From Aurantiochytrium sp. KH105 (taxonomy: Eukaryota; Sar; Bigyra; Thraustochytrida; Thraustochytriidae): 64,000 nucleotides of DNA. Each line of letters begins with the position of its first letter. Position 1 is the stretch's first letter. Positions 10,496 to 22,373 of the stretch are shown piece by piece. The stretch lies in NCBI GenBank assembly GCA_003116975.1, contig BGKB01000020.1, positions 769,126 through 833,125 on the forward strand. Direction: 5' to 3'. Made by a program: the position numbers and the translations under genes. The notes under the pieces are model-generated. The model was not told where the DNA came from, did no database searches, and worked only from the letters and a program-made list of their open reading frames with translations.

Positions 10496-11465
10496 CTAGT
10501 CGTCAAGGACAATAGGGTCCTGAGGAGTGCCAGAACCAGACATACGCACACGAGGGGCAGATTGTCCCCATAGACTTTGGGGGTCGAAATGCTCCGTGAG
10601 GCTTTGGAAAATGCGCGCGAACATGATGCGTTCTTCTCTTGCAATTGCGGAAGCCTCGGGGAAAAAAAGTTCCTCGAGAGCCTGCTGGGAGGCCATGCTG
10701 GCGTCTTGCTGTACTGCTCCATGGCGCAGTGTGGAGGGTTCCTCATATGGCGAGGCTGCAGCCTCGCTTCGTGGACGGCGACGACGCGGCCTCGAAGCGG
10801 AGTCAGCGGTCTGCGCGGAAGCCGTGCGGCGAGAAGGCAGGGACCCGTCATTGGCAAGCGCCGCTTGGTAAGGAGCCCGATCCGGATTAGGCGTGGCATC
10901 TGGAACCAGAATTGGGTCCTCGAAAGCGTCGCCGCTTGGCACGTGGAATAAGGGATGCAAACCTTCATGAACATGATCCGGGTACAAGGTGTCAAGTTCG
11001 GTGCGGTGGACATAGTTGAGACGAAGCCCCAGTGAACGGGCCACGAGTGCGATGTTGTCCATGAAGTCGTGAATGTCATCGTCGGACTCTTCGTCCTCGC
11101 GCTCGAGCGTGTCGCGGAGCTCGCGACGAGCCACGCTCTTGGTAACGCCAGTTTTGCTCGAGGTGAGACTCTTGACCACGCGTTTGCAGTGTGGGCATCT
11201 GCAACTACGCTGGAGCCATGTGTCGATGCAACCAAAGCAGAATTTGTGCTCGCACGAGCTCAGAACTCCACGCTCCTCGATGTTATCGAAACAAATGCCG
11301 CAGGCTTCAGCCTCAGCGTCGCCAGAGGCCCCTGTGGACTTGCTGGTCGAGGCTACAGGAGCAGGTTTGCTCGTGACGATAGTGTCGTTGTCAATCTTTC
11401 TCGACTGTGCGAGACGGGGCTGTTTCAGGACCCTTGCATCGGAGATATCGCATACGTAACTGCTA

Positions 11466-11512
<47 letters not shown>

Positions 11513-11516
11513 GCTG

Positions 11517-11560
<44 letters not shown>

Positions 11561-12247
11561 AGCGGTGGCAGAGGTACTGTTCCACGCGCGCTTGGCCAGT
11601 CGTGGCGCGCCAAAAGCGGTCGCACCTGACGCGCACGCGCTAGCGCAAGGCCCCGCGGCGGCCTCGGCGGCCTCGGTGGCCTCACGCAAACGCCGAGTAT
11701 CCGCGGCAGCAGTGGCCGAGGCGACTGCAGGCCGAAGTGGATGCGAGGGGGGCGACTCGCGGGCCAAGGTAGCGAATCCCTGCGCCGAGGAAGATGGGGT
11801 CTTGGAGAGCTTGCGCTTTTTATTCGCAAAACGCATCTGCGAGGCGCGCAGCTTGTCTTCGCCGGGCGCAGCCGCGCAGTATGATCTCGCGAGGTCCATG
11901 CCCATCTGATGCTGGGAATGCAGATGCTGGCGCGCGAGGCTCCGCGCCGGTGTCGACGACGCGATGCAGGAGCTCTCGCGGCTCAGGTCGTACTCGCGGA
12001 CCAAGACGGGGTCCTTGGTCTCGTTTGCGGCTGCGTTACGCTCTTCGGCGGCGCGCCTGCGTTTCCGGCGCCGCAGGCCCGCGCCGGCGCCCGGGCCGAC
12101 ACCGGCGCCGTCGTTGCCGGCGTGCGCGCGCGCAGACATGTCTTGCGCGAGGGCGAGAGCGCAGCGGTCTTGGCCGCCAAGGTGCTGGCGGCGCGAGTTC
12201 GATTGTTCCGCCAGCTGTTGCTCTTGCCGCTGCTGCTCTTGTTGTCC

Positions 12248-12293
<46 letters not shown>

Positions 12294-12445
12294 AGGCGCG
12301 GCTCGCGGCGCTTGCCCTCGCTGGCGGCGCGCACCAGCCTGCGGACGCCCCGCGCCTGCTCGCCCAGCGCGCTGTGCCGCTGCCGCTGCGCCTGCGCGCC
12401 GGCGCCCGGGGTGGGCGAGTCTTGCTGCCGTCGCGCCTGCTTCAT
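10496..12445 (-). CDS. RING-finger protein with poly-Gln and poly-Ser tracts (putative E3 ubiquitin ligase)
   Basis: The frame stays open to 12958, but the upstream part is built from GC-rich and CAGACA-repeat sequence that looks like UTR. I place the start at the ATG at 12445, giving 649 residues; an ATG at 12898 is the longer alternative. A Gln run (encoded by the CTG/CAG tract 12251-12292) and a long Ser run (11463-11563) flank a basic, disordered region. The C3HC4 RING begins at Cys382 (C-G-I-C-F-D...CEHKFCFGCIDTWL...CPHC) and ends near 422. About 225 acidic or charged residues follow. Single RING domains of this type recruit E2 enzymes, so ubiquitin ligase activity is inferred from the domain only; the substrate is unknown. 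The C-terminus ends in a short acidic tail. Confidence 0.75.
11463..11563. repeat. Interrupted (CTG/GCT)n tract encoding poly-Ser
   Basis: A trinucleotide tract of about 100 bp with a few CTA interruptions lies within the RING gene. On the minus strand it is read mainly as AGC (serine). Confidence 0.9.
12251..12292. repeat. (CTG)14 tract encoding poly-Gln
   Basis: Perfect CTG run, read as CAG (glutamine) in the RING gene on the minus strand. The same trinucleotide class therefore gives Ser and Gln runs in one protein by being used in different frames. Confidence 0.9.
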
Positions 12446-13756
12446 CCTCCGCCGCCCGCCTGCCGCGCGCCCGCCCGCCGCAGGCCGCCGCGCCGCCTCG
12501 CCGCCTCGCCTCGCGCCGCGCCGCGCCCGCCGCCCGCAGAGCGCGCTCGCCCGCTCCTTCGCGCTCTGCCGCCCCGAGTCTGCCTCGCCGAGCTCGCTCG
12601 CAAGGTCGCAGACAGAGGGAGACAGACGCAGACACAGACACAGACACAGACATAGTGCACTTGAACAAATGGAGAACAAACAACAGACAGACAAACAAAC
12701 GTACGGTCGAAGGAGGAGCGTGTGGGAGCTTGCGTTGCGCGCGAGCAGCCGGCTCGAAGAGCTGCGTGGCGGCGACAGGGGAGCAAGAGCTCCTCGCCGT
12801 GGAGAAGATGTTGCCGTGGAGCAAGACGTTGACGGGCCGACTTGGGTATGCACATCGTGATGATTGGTACACATGATCGTCAGCGGCGGGAAGTTCATGC
12901 CTAGACCTAGACTTGGTGGCTTGCTCGTTGCATCTTCAAGTTCTTGCACGTCGCACAAGCTAGCGCTGACAGCTCGCGGTCTCAGTGCGCAGAACGTACG
13001 GGGACGCCAGGGTCAACATCATCATCATTGTGTGAGAGAGAGAGAGAGAGAGAGAGCGTGGTAGGATGCGAAAAGTAACTTGTGAGGAAGTACCTATGGG
13101 GAGGGCTTATGATGAAGATGATAAAAACGTTTCGCAGAGAGCGCGTTTGAGGCTGACAGTGAGTGGCACCCGAGCGGAAGAATGTGCAACCAGCTAGCTG
13201 GCTGCTTGTCTACATCGTGCACTCTGTCTGGATCAAGGACGTACCGTTGCGAGCTTGCTGTAGATCATGTCACGCCAGACGTTGCCCGATGACTTGAAAC
13301 ATTCACAAAGGAGGAAAAGAAAGGAGAAGAAGGCGGCGAGTAATAAAAAAAAAAGGTAGAAAAATGGCAGGTTAAGCAACTTATGATGTGCTGAGGGCGG
13401 AGCGAGCCCTTGCGTGCATTCAAGGCACGAAGGGACGCAAAGGCTGACCAGATTCAGCAAGAGTTTTCAATAAACCAAAAAAAGCCTGCAGGAACAAGAA
13501 AGCAAGCTTTGCGGAGTCTGGTGTCGCCGATCAGAGCGTCATCCGCCCGTCCGCCCATCCATCCATCCGTACGAACGTACGAACATACATAGATGCATGC
13601 ATGCGGATATACATACGTATGCGTGCGTCCGCTTTGTCAGTCAGTCAATCAAACAGTAAATCAATGTCGGTATGATCATCGCAGAGCGCGAGGCGACCGT
13701 TTCCCCCGATCGCACAAAGCGCCCCGCAGGTGTGTATATTGTGTGACAGTGATCAC
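12446..13756. other. Gene-free spacer with simple repeats
   Basis: 1.3 kb lies between the RING start and the stop of the KDM6-like gene, both on the minus strand. It contains a CAGACA-type repeat (12609-12653), a GA run (13035-13056) and a degenerate 4-bp repeat zone with GTAC/ATAC/CATG steps (13548-13630). It is probably the RING promoter/5' UTR and the 3' UTR of the neighbour. No recognisable gene. Confidence 0.6.
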
Positions 13757-16700
13757 TCAGCAGATCTCCGTGAGCCATTCGGAGAAGTCAGTATTGGCCA
13801 GAGAGACGGCGACAGGGCCCACTGAAATGGCAGACTCGCCCGAAGAAGGAACGCGGTCACCATCGGCGGAAACCTGCACATCCATGAGTGGGTCCACCAC
13901 GGACATGTGCGACATGCCAAAGTCGTTCTCGTCAAAGATGGACACCGAATCAGGATCCGAACCGACGCCGACGTCTTGGGCCTCGGCAGCCGCAACAGCG
14001 GCTGCGACGGCCGCCGCGGCAGTTGCGTCGTCCGTGACCGGGTCGTCGAAAAAGCTTGCGCTCGACGAGTCCGAAATCTCTCGCTTCATGTCCAAGAGCT
14101 GCTGCACCTCCTCGTTGCTAGCAGCCGCGCTCGTGAGACTCGAAACGCTCTTGCTGTCATCATCCAGGGAAAACAGGGCGCGCTCCGTGTCGTCAGCAAG
14201 CAAAAATGAGTTCCACCCCGGCGAATCCGGAATGGAACATTGGTCGAGATCGCTCACGATGCTCGACGAAGACACTGGTCCAGTGAAGCCGCCCTTGAGA
14301 GGCGAGGCTTCGAAGGGATCCAATGGCAAAAAGGGCAACGAACTTGCGCTCGCGCTCGCGCGAATAAGGGAGGGCCCGCGCGTCGCCTTGGGGGTCGTCA
14401 AGATTGACGGATGCAGAGGCTGCAGCGGCTGCGGCTCCGGCTTCATTTGCGGAGTTCTCGGCGCGCTCACAGACGTCTCGGACCGAGGAAGGTTCGAAGC
14501 CGCCGCAGGGTTCTGCACTTGCGTGCGCGAGTTGAGCGCCTGCGGGGGGTGTTGCTGGCGAGGAGGAGGGGGGACGCCAGAAACTTTCTTGCGGCGCTTT
14601 GGGCACGCGCTGGCTTGAACGGCAGCCATCTTCTTCTTTTTGTTGTTAAGGTCCTTGGCGGATTGTACGCTGCACGAACTCGGGCCGCGCGACATGACAA
14701 CAGGACCCACCTTGGTGCGATTCGCGAGCGCGGCCGTTGTTGCTGTTGTTGTTGTTGCGGCGGCAGCTTTGGCCGCCATTTGAGCAGAAGGCGCCATGGG
14801 CGGGATGGGCGCGACGGACGGCTTGGCGTTGGCCGTGGCAGCGACTGCCGTGGCAGGCCCGCTCTTATTGCCATTCGCCAGGGCACTTTTGGCAGCCACG
14901 GGCACCACAGTGGCGTTGCTGGTCGCCGACGTTGTGGCTGCGCTCGTCGAGGCGGTCGCCGAAGAGGCAACGCTAGATGCCATCTTCTTGACACGTTGCT
15001 GTTCAGTGTGCCAGACCCTAATGCACAAATCGCGGTCCACCACGCCGGCAATGATGGGCTTCATAACAGACGTGATGGGGTGCGGCATTTGGTTCGGGGC
15101 AACGCGTCGGGGCGCGAGATCGGGGCGCGCGAGCGAAGAGCGCGCGACCGGAACGTCGCGCGCACGCGCAAGATGCACATTGCCGAGCATCTCCTCGATT
15201 GTCGTCGGGGGCTTGACCACAAGGTGCTCAATGCTGGCGGTCCGGGTCCGCAAAAGCTGCGCGACCTCTTGCACACGCATGCGCAAGTCTTCGAGGTACC
15301 AGCGCTCGAGACAGAGAGTGAGATGGCCATTGTGTTGTGCGCGATGGCGTTGCCAGCACTCGGAGCAAAAGACGGCGGGGCGCGACCGGAGGACCTTTCG
15401 CAATTCCTGAGGGACCGCAGCGGGAATTGGGCCCGGCTTGGCGGCGGCGGCAGCAACAGCAGTCGTCGCATGAGCCGAGGCCTTGCTTTTGTCGACCGCG
15501 ACGCCAGTCTTGTCCGGCGTCGAAACGTTCTGCGGCTGCTGCTGCTGCTGCACGGGCGGGCGTCCTTGGACAGGAGGTCCACCCATGGGACGCGCAGTCT
15601 GCGCCGCAGCGGCATAACCAGGGCGTGCGGCGACGGGGTAAGCGCCAGGACGCTGTTGCTGCATGTGAGGGTGGGGTTGACGCGCTTGCGTGGGTCCGCC
15701 AGCCCATTGAGGACGAGAAGGCTGCGAAGACATGCCAGGATGTGAACGTGCTTGCGGGTGCATTCCCACGTGACTCATGCCCGGACGCACCCCGGCATGA
15801 CCACCGAGGACACCAGACATGCGGCAGGGGTTTGCGACGGCATTGGCAATGGCACAGGCCGAGGATGAGGAGCGCGCCATGTGGTCGTCCTTTCCAAGAG
15901 GGCCACCAGGCTTGCCATATGCCATACCATGCATGCCAAGAGGAGGGCAAGGCGGGAGAATCTTGCCACCAGGAAAGCTGCCACCCACGAGCTCGCGCCA
16001 GGTGGCAATGGAATCCGGCGAAGTGCCAAGCATCTCAGCCTCTTGTTCGGAGCATGAAAAGACCACGTTGCTGCGGACCGCCGCGGGCGAGCTGAGTCCG
16101 TTCCGGCGCTTGAGGACTGTCTTGGTGGTGCCATCGAGCTGTACCGTATAAAAGCCATGACCACTCTTTGTGACGGTACCGATCTGGCCCGAGTCGTTGA
16201 CAATGACACGACTATCTACACGGAGCCAAGTAGGAACGGGGGATCGAGGCTTTCGCCTCGAAGCCGTCTTCTTTTCGGGTCCTGCAAGAGTATTGATCTT
16301 GCCTAGGCTCGATTTATGAGCCATGGCCCCGTTAGACATGCCCGGACGATGCATGCCCGGTGCCATCGTGCCAGTCCCCATGGGTCTATGCATGCTTGAG
16401 TTCGCCATGACAGGGCGTGCATAGGTCGAGGAGGATGCCGTGGAGGCGGTGAGAGGAGGACGCTGTCCACCAGGAAGCATGGTCTTGGACGACGCGTTCA
16501 TCGGACCCGACATACCGGGGCGCTGCTGCTGCTGCTGCGGCTGTTGTTGGCGCTGCACCTCGGCCTTGAGGGCAGGTTCGCTCTTGACCGAAGTGCTGGA
16601 GCCTCCATTGCATCCTGAAGTTGGCGCGGAGGAAGAGGAAGATACAGTGCGTACAGGTTCACCAGGCTCGCTTCTTGTCTCGAGATCACGAGCCGCAGGG

Positions 16701-19700
16701 CGCTCGGTCTTGATTGGATGCTGCATGCCGCCACGAGGATTGGAAAAGGCAGATCGGCGCTGCGCGTCAAGCTGCACATGAGTGGGGCGCATGACATTGC
16801 CGGCCGCATTTACAGCCTGTGGGTTCTTCGCATGCATGGCAGCCTGTTGCTGCGATGGCACCGGGCGGACCATGCCTCCCGGCGCCGGACGGCGACTCGC
16901 AAAGGCGGTAGGACGAGGCTTGCCGGCAAGTATGGCCGTCGCTGATGGACCGTGGGTCGAAGCAGACCCGGTAGCCAGATGCGAGGGAAGCTGCGCCTTT
17001 TTACTGGCAGCAATAATGGCCAAGGCCGCGTGGTTCAGCGTGGCCGTGGTGCCGGTGGCATTGAGATCCATGCTCTTTTCGGGTCCAAGACAGTCGCAGG
17101 TGCTGCAGTAAAAGTAGTGATGAAAGAGCTCGCGATGGCAGTCCTCGCAGTGGGTCGCATTGGAACCAACAGGTTCCGGTGCGGGCCTAAATTGGTGTTC
17201 AAGAGCCTGACGGCGAATGGACTCTTCGCGATCGAGCGCGTGCTCGAGCTGCGAGGTGAGGAGGCCAAGCAGAGGGTTGGAGAGAGTGGCCGACTTTTGT
17301 TTGGCGGCCTCGAGCTCGGTGATGGCAAGGTCGAGCGCCAAGTTGATCATGGGCCTGACCTCGGAGGCGAGACGAAACGAAGAGACGGCGCGCTCGAGAA
17401 AATTCCACGAGGAGGACACCATGTCGCCACGCGCCATGGTCCAGAAAACGGTGCCAGGGCTAATGCCCACGAGCTCCTTGCGCTGAAGAAGACCGTACAT
17501 GACGGGGATTCCGTTGCGAATCAGGTAGCCGACATTGGGAAAGATTTTGCCAAAGTCACTGCCATAGAGTTGGCGCGCGGCCTCGGCGTGCGACGCGGCG
17601 ACGGCACCCCACTCCTCTTGACCGGGCCCGTGGTTGATGCTAAAGGTACGGTATCGGTTGGTACCTTCACGAAGGGGCGAGCAGACGCCGGTCTCCTTGA
17701 TCGAGAGCTGTGGGCCAATCTTGAGCGTCGACGACTGATGAATGTGAAGAACATTGACAGGACTGGTGAAGCGGATGCACTCGGGAAGTTTCTGCAGCTC
17801 GAGGCGTTGAAGCTTCCAGTTTTCATTATTGTGGCCGAGCGATTGCCTGGCGCAGCGGACATGTGTAGACTCCTTGGACGACGCTTCGTTCTCTGCTCTC
17901 TTGCGCTTGAGTGCACGATCTGCTGCCGCAACATTGCCTGCGCTGGGTGCCACGCCGGAAGCAGGTTTTGCTGTGGTTGAAATTGCAGTGGGACTGTTTG
18001 AGGGAGCGTTGGCAGCTTCATTGTCGCCCTCCTCGTTGTCATCACCAGCAGGGGCGTCGTCAGCAGAGGCAGAGGCGGCATCGTCGATTTGCGAAGAGGT
18101 GGTGTCAGCGGCAGACTTTGCGGTCTTTGCTTCCTTTGCCGCGGCAGCTGCAGCCGCGCGCGTGGAGATGCGACGCGTGGCAGGCCGTTTCGCCTCGGCA
18201 GCGAGGGACTCCTTGGCGCGTTCCTGTGCCTCTTGCTCGGCCTGCTTGACAGCGAGCTTGTGCACTGCGTTACTCAGGGAGACCGTTCCGACGCGCTCCT
18301 CGCGGATCTTGCAGGGCCCCGAAACGGCGGAATGCTTGAAAACAGCGACGGGGACGCTCGCTTTGGGAGTGTCTGCGTCCGCGGCGGCAGCAGCAGCAGC
18401 GGGATCCGACGAAGACTTCGCTGCTGCTGTACTCGAGGAGAACGAGGAAGTGGTGTTGCTGGACGCCGTGGACTTGCGCTTGGGCATGCGACGGGCGGGC
18501 TTCGTGGGTCCAGTGACCTTTTCGAGACTGGCGAAGCTAAAGAGGTCGTTGCTGAGACCCGATGCTTCAAGGAGACCTTCGACGATGGTGATATTCTTGG
18601 CGAGAACGCTTGCGCCAAATCTCTCGGAATCAAGGTTGCCGTGATCTTCCTCCTTTACGCGCTGGCGATCAATGCGGGAAAGGAGGTTATTCCTCTTGGC
18701 TAGATTCATACATTCTTCGTGCATGGTACACCCGAGCACGCGAACGAACGAGGTGGAGTTGACCTTTGGAAAGTCAATCTTGGGCAACGCCTTGACGGCG
18801 GGAGCGTTGACGCCAGAGACAATGGGAGCCGTGCGGGCCATCTTGTTGGGGGGCTGGCCGTACGGGTGGCCGGGGCGCACACGGTAGCCAGGGCGGGCCA
18901 TGTGAGCGTTGGGCACGCCACGATGGTGTTGGTATTGGGGTGGGATACTCCGATGCATCATGTTGGGATGAGCACCAGATCCGGGAGCGCCAGGTCTCGG
19001 ACCGGCGGCGTGCATGGGGGCCATGGGCCTCGATGCCGGCACGGCATTGGTGAGTCTGTTGTTGTTGTTGTTGTTGGCACTGACAGACTGCTGTGGATGT
19101 GGATTGGGCCGCGGTGCGCCAGCCGGTGTAGACGTCAGGGTTGTGGTCGCTTTTGTTGCCGCAACAGGTGTGGATGTGGCGGCGGGAGCGGCTGTGGAGG
19201 TATTGGCAGGGACTCCTCTCGCAGCGGGAGGGACTCCCGGCTTAGACGCAGAGGTTGCGGCAGAAGAAGCGGCCGTCGAAGAAGGGACGGGCTGTCCTGG
19301 TTTGGAGGCAGCAGGGATCGCCGTGGCTGCAGGCTTGGAAGGGGTATTGATGGTGGCTGCTGCTGGCTTCGCTGCTACTGCTGTTCCCGAGGGTGTATTT
19401 TGCGCAGTTGTTGTCGACGAAGCTGGCGTGGATGCTGGTGAAGCCACTGTACCGGAGTTGGGCGCCGCCGCCGCCGCCGCCGAAGACATTTGCGTTGGTG
19501 GCGGAGGAAGATCCGGCCCGAGGCACAGACAACATCGATAGCGAATGGCGGGAGGTTTTACGATGGGAGCTGCGCTGGCAGCCTGTCTGGCCTGTTGCTG
19601 CTGTTGCGGCGCGACGCCTGCTTCGGACTTGACTTGCACGTTGGCAGCCGGCGTTTGGCCTTGTTTAGTGCTACTCGGTGCCGACGCGCCAGAAGATACG

Positions 19701-19757
19701 ACGACGCTTGATGCATGCTGTGGCTTGCGTTGCTGCGTCAGCGCCTGCTGAGGTTGC

Positions 19758-19797
<40 letters not shown>

Positions 19798-20056
19798 GCT
19801 GCTGTTGCTGCTGCTGCGGCTGCGGCTGCGCGAGCGTTTGCTTCGGAGCGGCCGCCTGTTGCTGGTGCTGGTGGTGGAGAGGCTGCTTGACGTGCGTCAT
19901 GGGCGCCTCATGCTCCCCGGCGGTAACCGCTTCGACCATGGTGTCTTTGGCTCCGCACTGCTGCTGCTGCTGCTGCTGCTGCGCGGGCAGCGCCCTGCGC
20001 ACGACGAGCGACTTGCGCGCGGCGGCGGCGTCCTCGGCCGCGCAGGGCCCAGGCAT
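13757..20056 (-). CDS. KDM6/UTX-like JmjC protein, predicted catalytically inactive, Gln-rich
   Basis: The ATG at 20056 and TGA at 13757-13759 give 2,099 residues in a single exon. The N-terminus is Gln/Ala/Pro-rich and disordered. Residues ~430-560 and ~735-905 follow the KDM6 (UTX/JMJD3) catalytic region: NITIVEGL, ENWKLQRLELQKLPECIRF, INHGPGQEEW and SPGTVFW in the expected order and spacing. In an ungapped alignment the Fe(II) ligands His, Glu and His become Arg796, Gly798 and Phe871, while the 2-oxoglutarate lysine position is Lys787. A first zinc cluster (CEDC...CSTC, ~970-990) and a second block resembling the KDM6 C-terminal zinc module (CSEC...LERWYLEDL, ~1562-1600) lie ~580 residues apart. 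The intervening sequence includes a Tudor/KOW-like segment (~1278-1320). The C-terminus is acidic. A chromatin scaffold role is inferred; active H3K27 demethylation is unlikely. No TPR array is seen. Confidence 0.85.
19746..19826. repeat. CAG/CTG tract encoding poly-Gln in the KDM6-like protein
   Basis: Interrupted TGCTGT/TGCTGC run, read as glutamine near residues 77-104 of the KDM6-like protein. Shorter Gln runs sit at 19962-19982, 16519-16534 and 15534-15551. Confidence 0.85.
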
Positions 20057-20325
20057 CCGCGCGGTTTGTTTGGCGGCTCTGCTCCGTGTCTCCCCTCCTC
20101 TATTCTATCCTGCGCGCGTTTCCGCCGCTTGAAATGGAATGAAATGTAATCGCCGAAATGGGTGATGGAGAGACAAGGGGAGAAAGGAGGCGCGAGCGAA
20201 CGGGGCCCGCGAAGGCGGAGAGGGGGAGGGAGGGAGGGGGAGAGAGGGATGGAAGAAAGACGCGGGGAGGGGGGAGAGAGGGAGAGAGGTGGAGGGCGCG
20301 GAAGGTGCGGCCGCGAAGAAAGAAA

Positions 20326-20355
20326 GGGAGGAAGGAAGGAAGGAAGGAAGGAAGA
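20326..20355. repeat. (GGAA)n array
   Basis: GGAA/AAGG tetranucleotide run immediately before a T-rich pyrimidine block, about 300 bp upstream of the KDM6-like start. Confidence 0.9.
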
Positions 20356-20720
20356 TAGGAGGAAGTGAGAGAAGAAAGAGGTTTTTTTTGGTTTTTTTTT
20401 CCTGTGTCCTCTTTCCGTCTTTCTCGCTTTTTTCCTTTTTTCCTTTTTCTTTTTTCCTTTTTACTTTTCTTTTACTTTTTCAAAACGTGCAATTGCAATC
20501 CTTCCCTTCCCTTCTCTCGCGGACGCCACGCCTCGCGTCGCGCTGCACCGCGCTCGCCGGTCGCACGCGCACGTGTGCCTCGCCCACCGGCCTGCCTGCC
20601 TGCCTGCCTGCCTGCGTTGCTGGCTCGCCGCGGGCTGCGCTGGCGCCTCCGCCTGCAGGCCGGCGCCTCGCCGGGTCCGTCAGGCTGCGGCGCGGCTCGG
20701 GCGCGCTCGTGTTGGGGGTT

Positions 20721-20810
20721 TGTTTCTTTCTTTACTTTTTCTTTCTTTCTTTCTTTCTTTCTTTCTCTCCCTTTTTCTCCTTTCTTTCTTTTCTTTCTTT
20801 TCTTTCTCTG
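20721..20810. repeat. (CTTT)n pyrimidine tract
   Basis: Near-perfect CTTT repeats interrupted by TACTTTTT and CTCCCTTTTTC, then TTTCTTTC repeats. Strongly strand-asymmetric pyrimidine sequence. Confidence 0.9.
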
Positions 20811-21119
20811 CGTGTCTGTTTGCTCCTGCGCAAGAGTAGTACTACTGGCAGATAGATGACGCCTCTGAAGGGACTATGCAGGGGCCAGTAAGTAAGTAAG
20901 CCGCCACCTCATGAATGGACAGTAGAGGCGATGTACGTCACGCTATGTTATCTTATGTTACAATGTAGAGTGGCACGTTATGGATGGACGTAGGGATGCA
21001 CGCACCGCGACGCAACGCACAAGCGAGCGCCCGAGCCCGGGCTCGCCGCCTGCGCCGCGCCCATCAGCGGCAGCGCGCAGCTCCGCCTGGCGAGGCCTTG
21101 CTTGCCCGGTCCGATGTCT

Positions 21120-21170
21120 GCCCTTGGCTTGCCTTGGCTTGGCTTGCCTTGGCTTGGCTTGGCTTGCCTG
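21120..21170. repeat. Degenerate (GGCTTG/CCTT)n array
   Basis: Alternating GGCTTG and CCTTGGCTT units, a composite 5-10-bp repeat. A related CTTGT/CTTGG array lies at 22780-22845. Confidence 0.85.
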
Positions 21171-21218
21171 TGGCTCGTGCGTCGGAAGCGAGCATCGCCT
21201 CCTCAACCCAGACGCCAC

Positions 21219-21249
<31 letters not shown>
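21219..21249. repeat. (AAGC)n tetranucleotide array
   Basis: About seven perfect AAGC units followed by a CACGCAC-type run. Confidence 0.9.
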
Positions 21250-21700
21250 CGCACCCACGCAACCGCACACGCACGCACGCAAGGCAAGCGCCCCGCACCG
21301 CGGCCTCGCCGCCGTGCACCGCGGAAGAGGGCCGCGGGCTCGCCAGGCCTCGCCCGCCGCGCCGCGAGCGCTCTCGGTGCGCCGCGAGGAGAAGTCCGCG
21401 GAGCCGTGCGCGCGCTGGCTGCCCCAAAGTCGCAGGCGCCGTGCGTGCAGTGCGGCACTCTATCTCCATCTATCTATTCAGCTACTGGCTATCTATCTAT
21501 CTCTCTCCACCATCCGCAGCCGTCGATCTGTGAAGACCCATCGCCGTGCCGCGCGCTCTTGCGCTCGCCCTTGCGCTTGCGCGCCTGCGCTCGCTCGCGG
21601 GTCTTCAGAGTCGCTCGCGGCCGGCGTCATCGGCGTCGCCGCGTCGGCGCGGGCGTCGTGCTAGGCGTCGGCGGTGTGATGCATGTCGCGGACGGTGTGA

Positions 21701-21729
21701 GCAGAGCAGAGCAGAGCAGAGCAGAGCAG
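21701..21729. repeat. (GCAGA)6 pentanucleotide array
   Basis: About six tandem GCAGA units ending in a purine-rich stretch. Confidence 0.9.
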
Positions 21730-22012
21730 GAGAGGAGAGGAGAACGAAGGGAGTCGGAGACGACGGGCGAGCAGCCCGGGCTCGCTGTGCGGTGCGGCGC
21801 GGTGCACCAGGCAGGCGCGGAGAGCACAGGCTTGTTGCCGCGGCGTCCGCTTCTGGCGACGGACGCCGGTGGAAAGCGATGGCGTGGAAGGCAGCGCAGT
21901 GCGAAGCGATGCGATGCAAAGCGAAGCGATGCGAAGCGTGCACACGCGGCCGGCCTCCTCTGTAAGCTTGTACGCATGATACCACACACCCCTAGCTTTC
22001 GCTATGGCGAGG

Positions 22013-22038
22013 CCACTCACTCACTCACTCACTCACTC
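22013..22038. repeat. (CACT)n tetranucleotide array
   Basis: About six perfect CACT units with degenerate CTCACC copies downstream to ~22060. Confidence 0.9.
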
Positions 22039-22164
22039 CACTCGCTCACCCACTCACCTCACGTGAGTCACGTCAGTCCGGGTCCTCGTCCACCGACCAC
22101 TGATTGATTGATCCCTACGCTCCTCGGCAGCGTGGGCGAAGCGAAGCGAGGCTGGCAGTTTTCG

Positions 22165-22165
<1 letters not shown>

Positions 22166-22201
<36 letters not shown>
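22166..22201. repeat. (GGCT)9 tetranucleotide array
   Basis: About nine perfect units of GGCT. Confidence 0.9.
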
Positions 22202-22330
22202 GACCGCATCCTCTCCTTCCCAGGCCGCATGGCATACGCGGCACAGCAGTTTCTTTTCTTGTTCGTCCACCCACCCATCCTCGCCGCGTTTGCCGCAGTC
22301 CAGGGCAACCTTTGCGAGGCTTCGTCACTC

Positions 22331-22373
22331 CATCGCATCGCATCGCATCGATCGCATCGCATCGCATCGCATC
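22331..22373. repeat. (CATCG)n pentanucleotide array
   Basis: Eight to nine CATCG units with one internal slip (CATCGATCG). Confidence 0.9.

Noticed and set aside
12446-12958. N-terminal extension of the RING protein
   Set aside because: It begins at a TTG or at an ATG at 12898, and translates CAGACA repeats and Cys/Leu-rich runs with no conservation signal. I treat it as 5' UTR and start at 12445, while noting the alternative.
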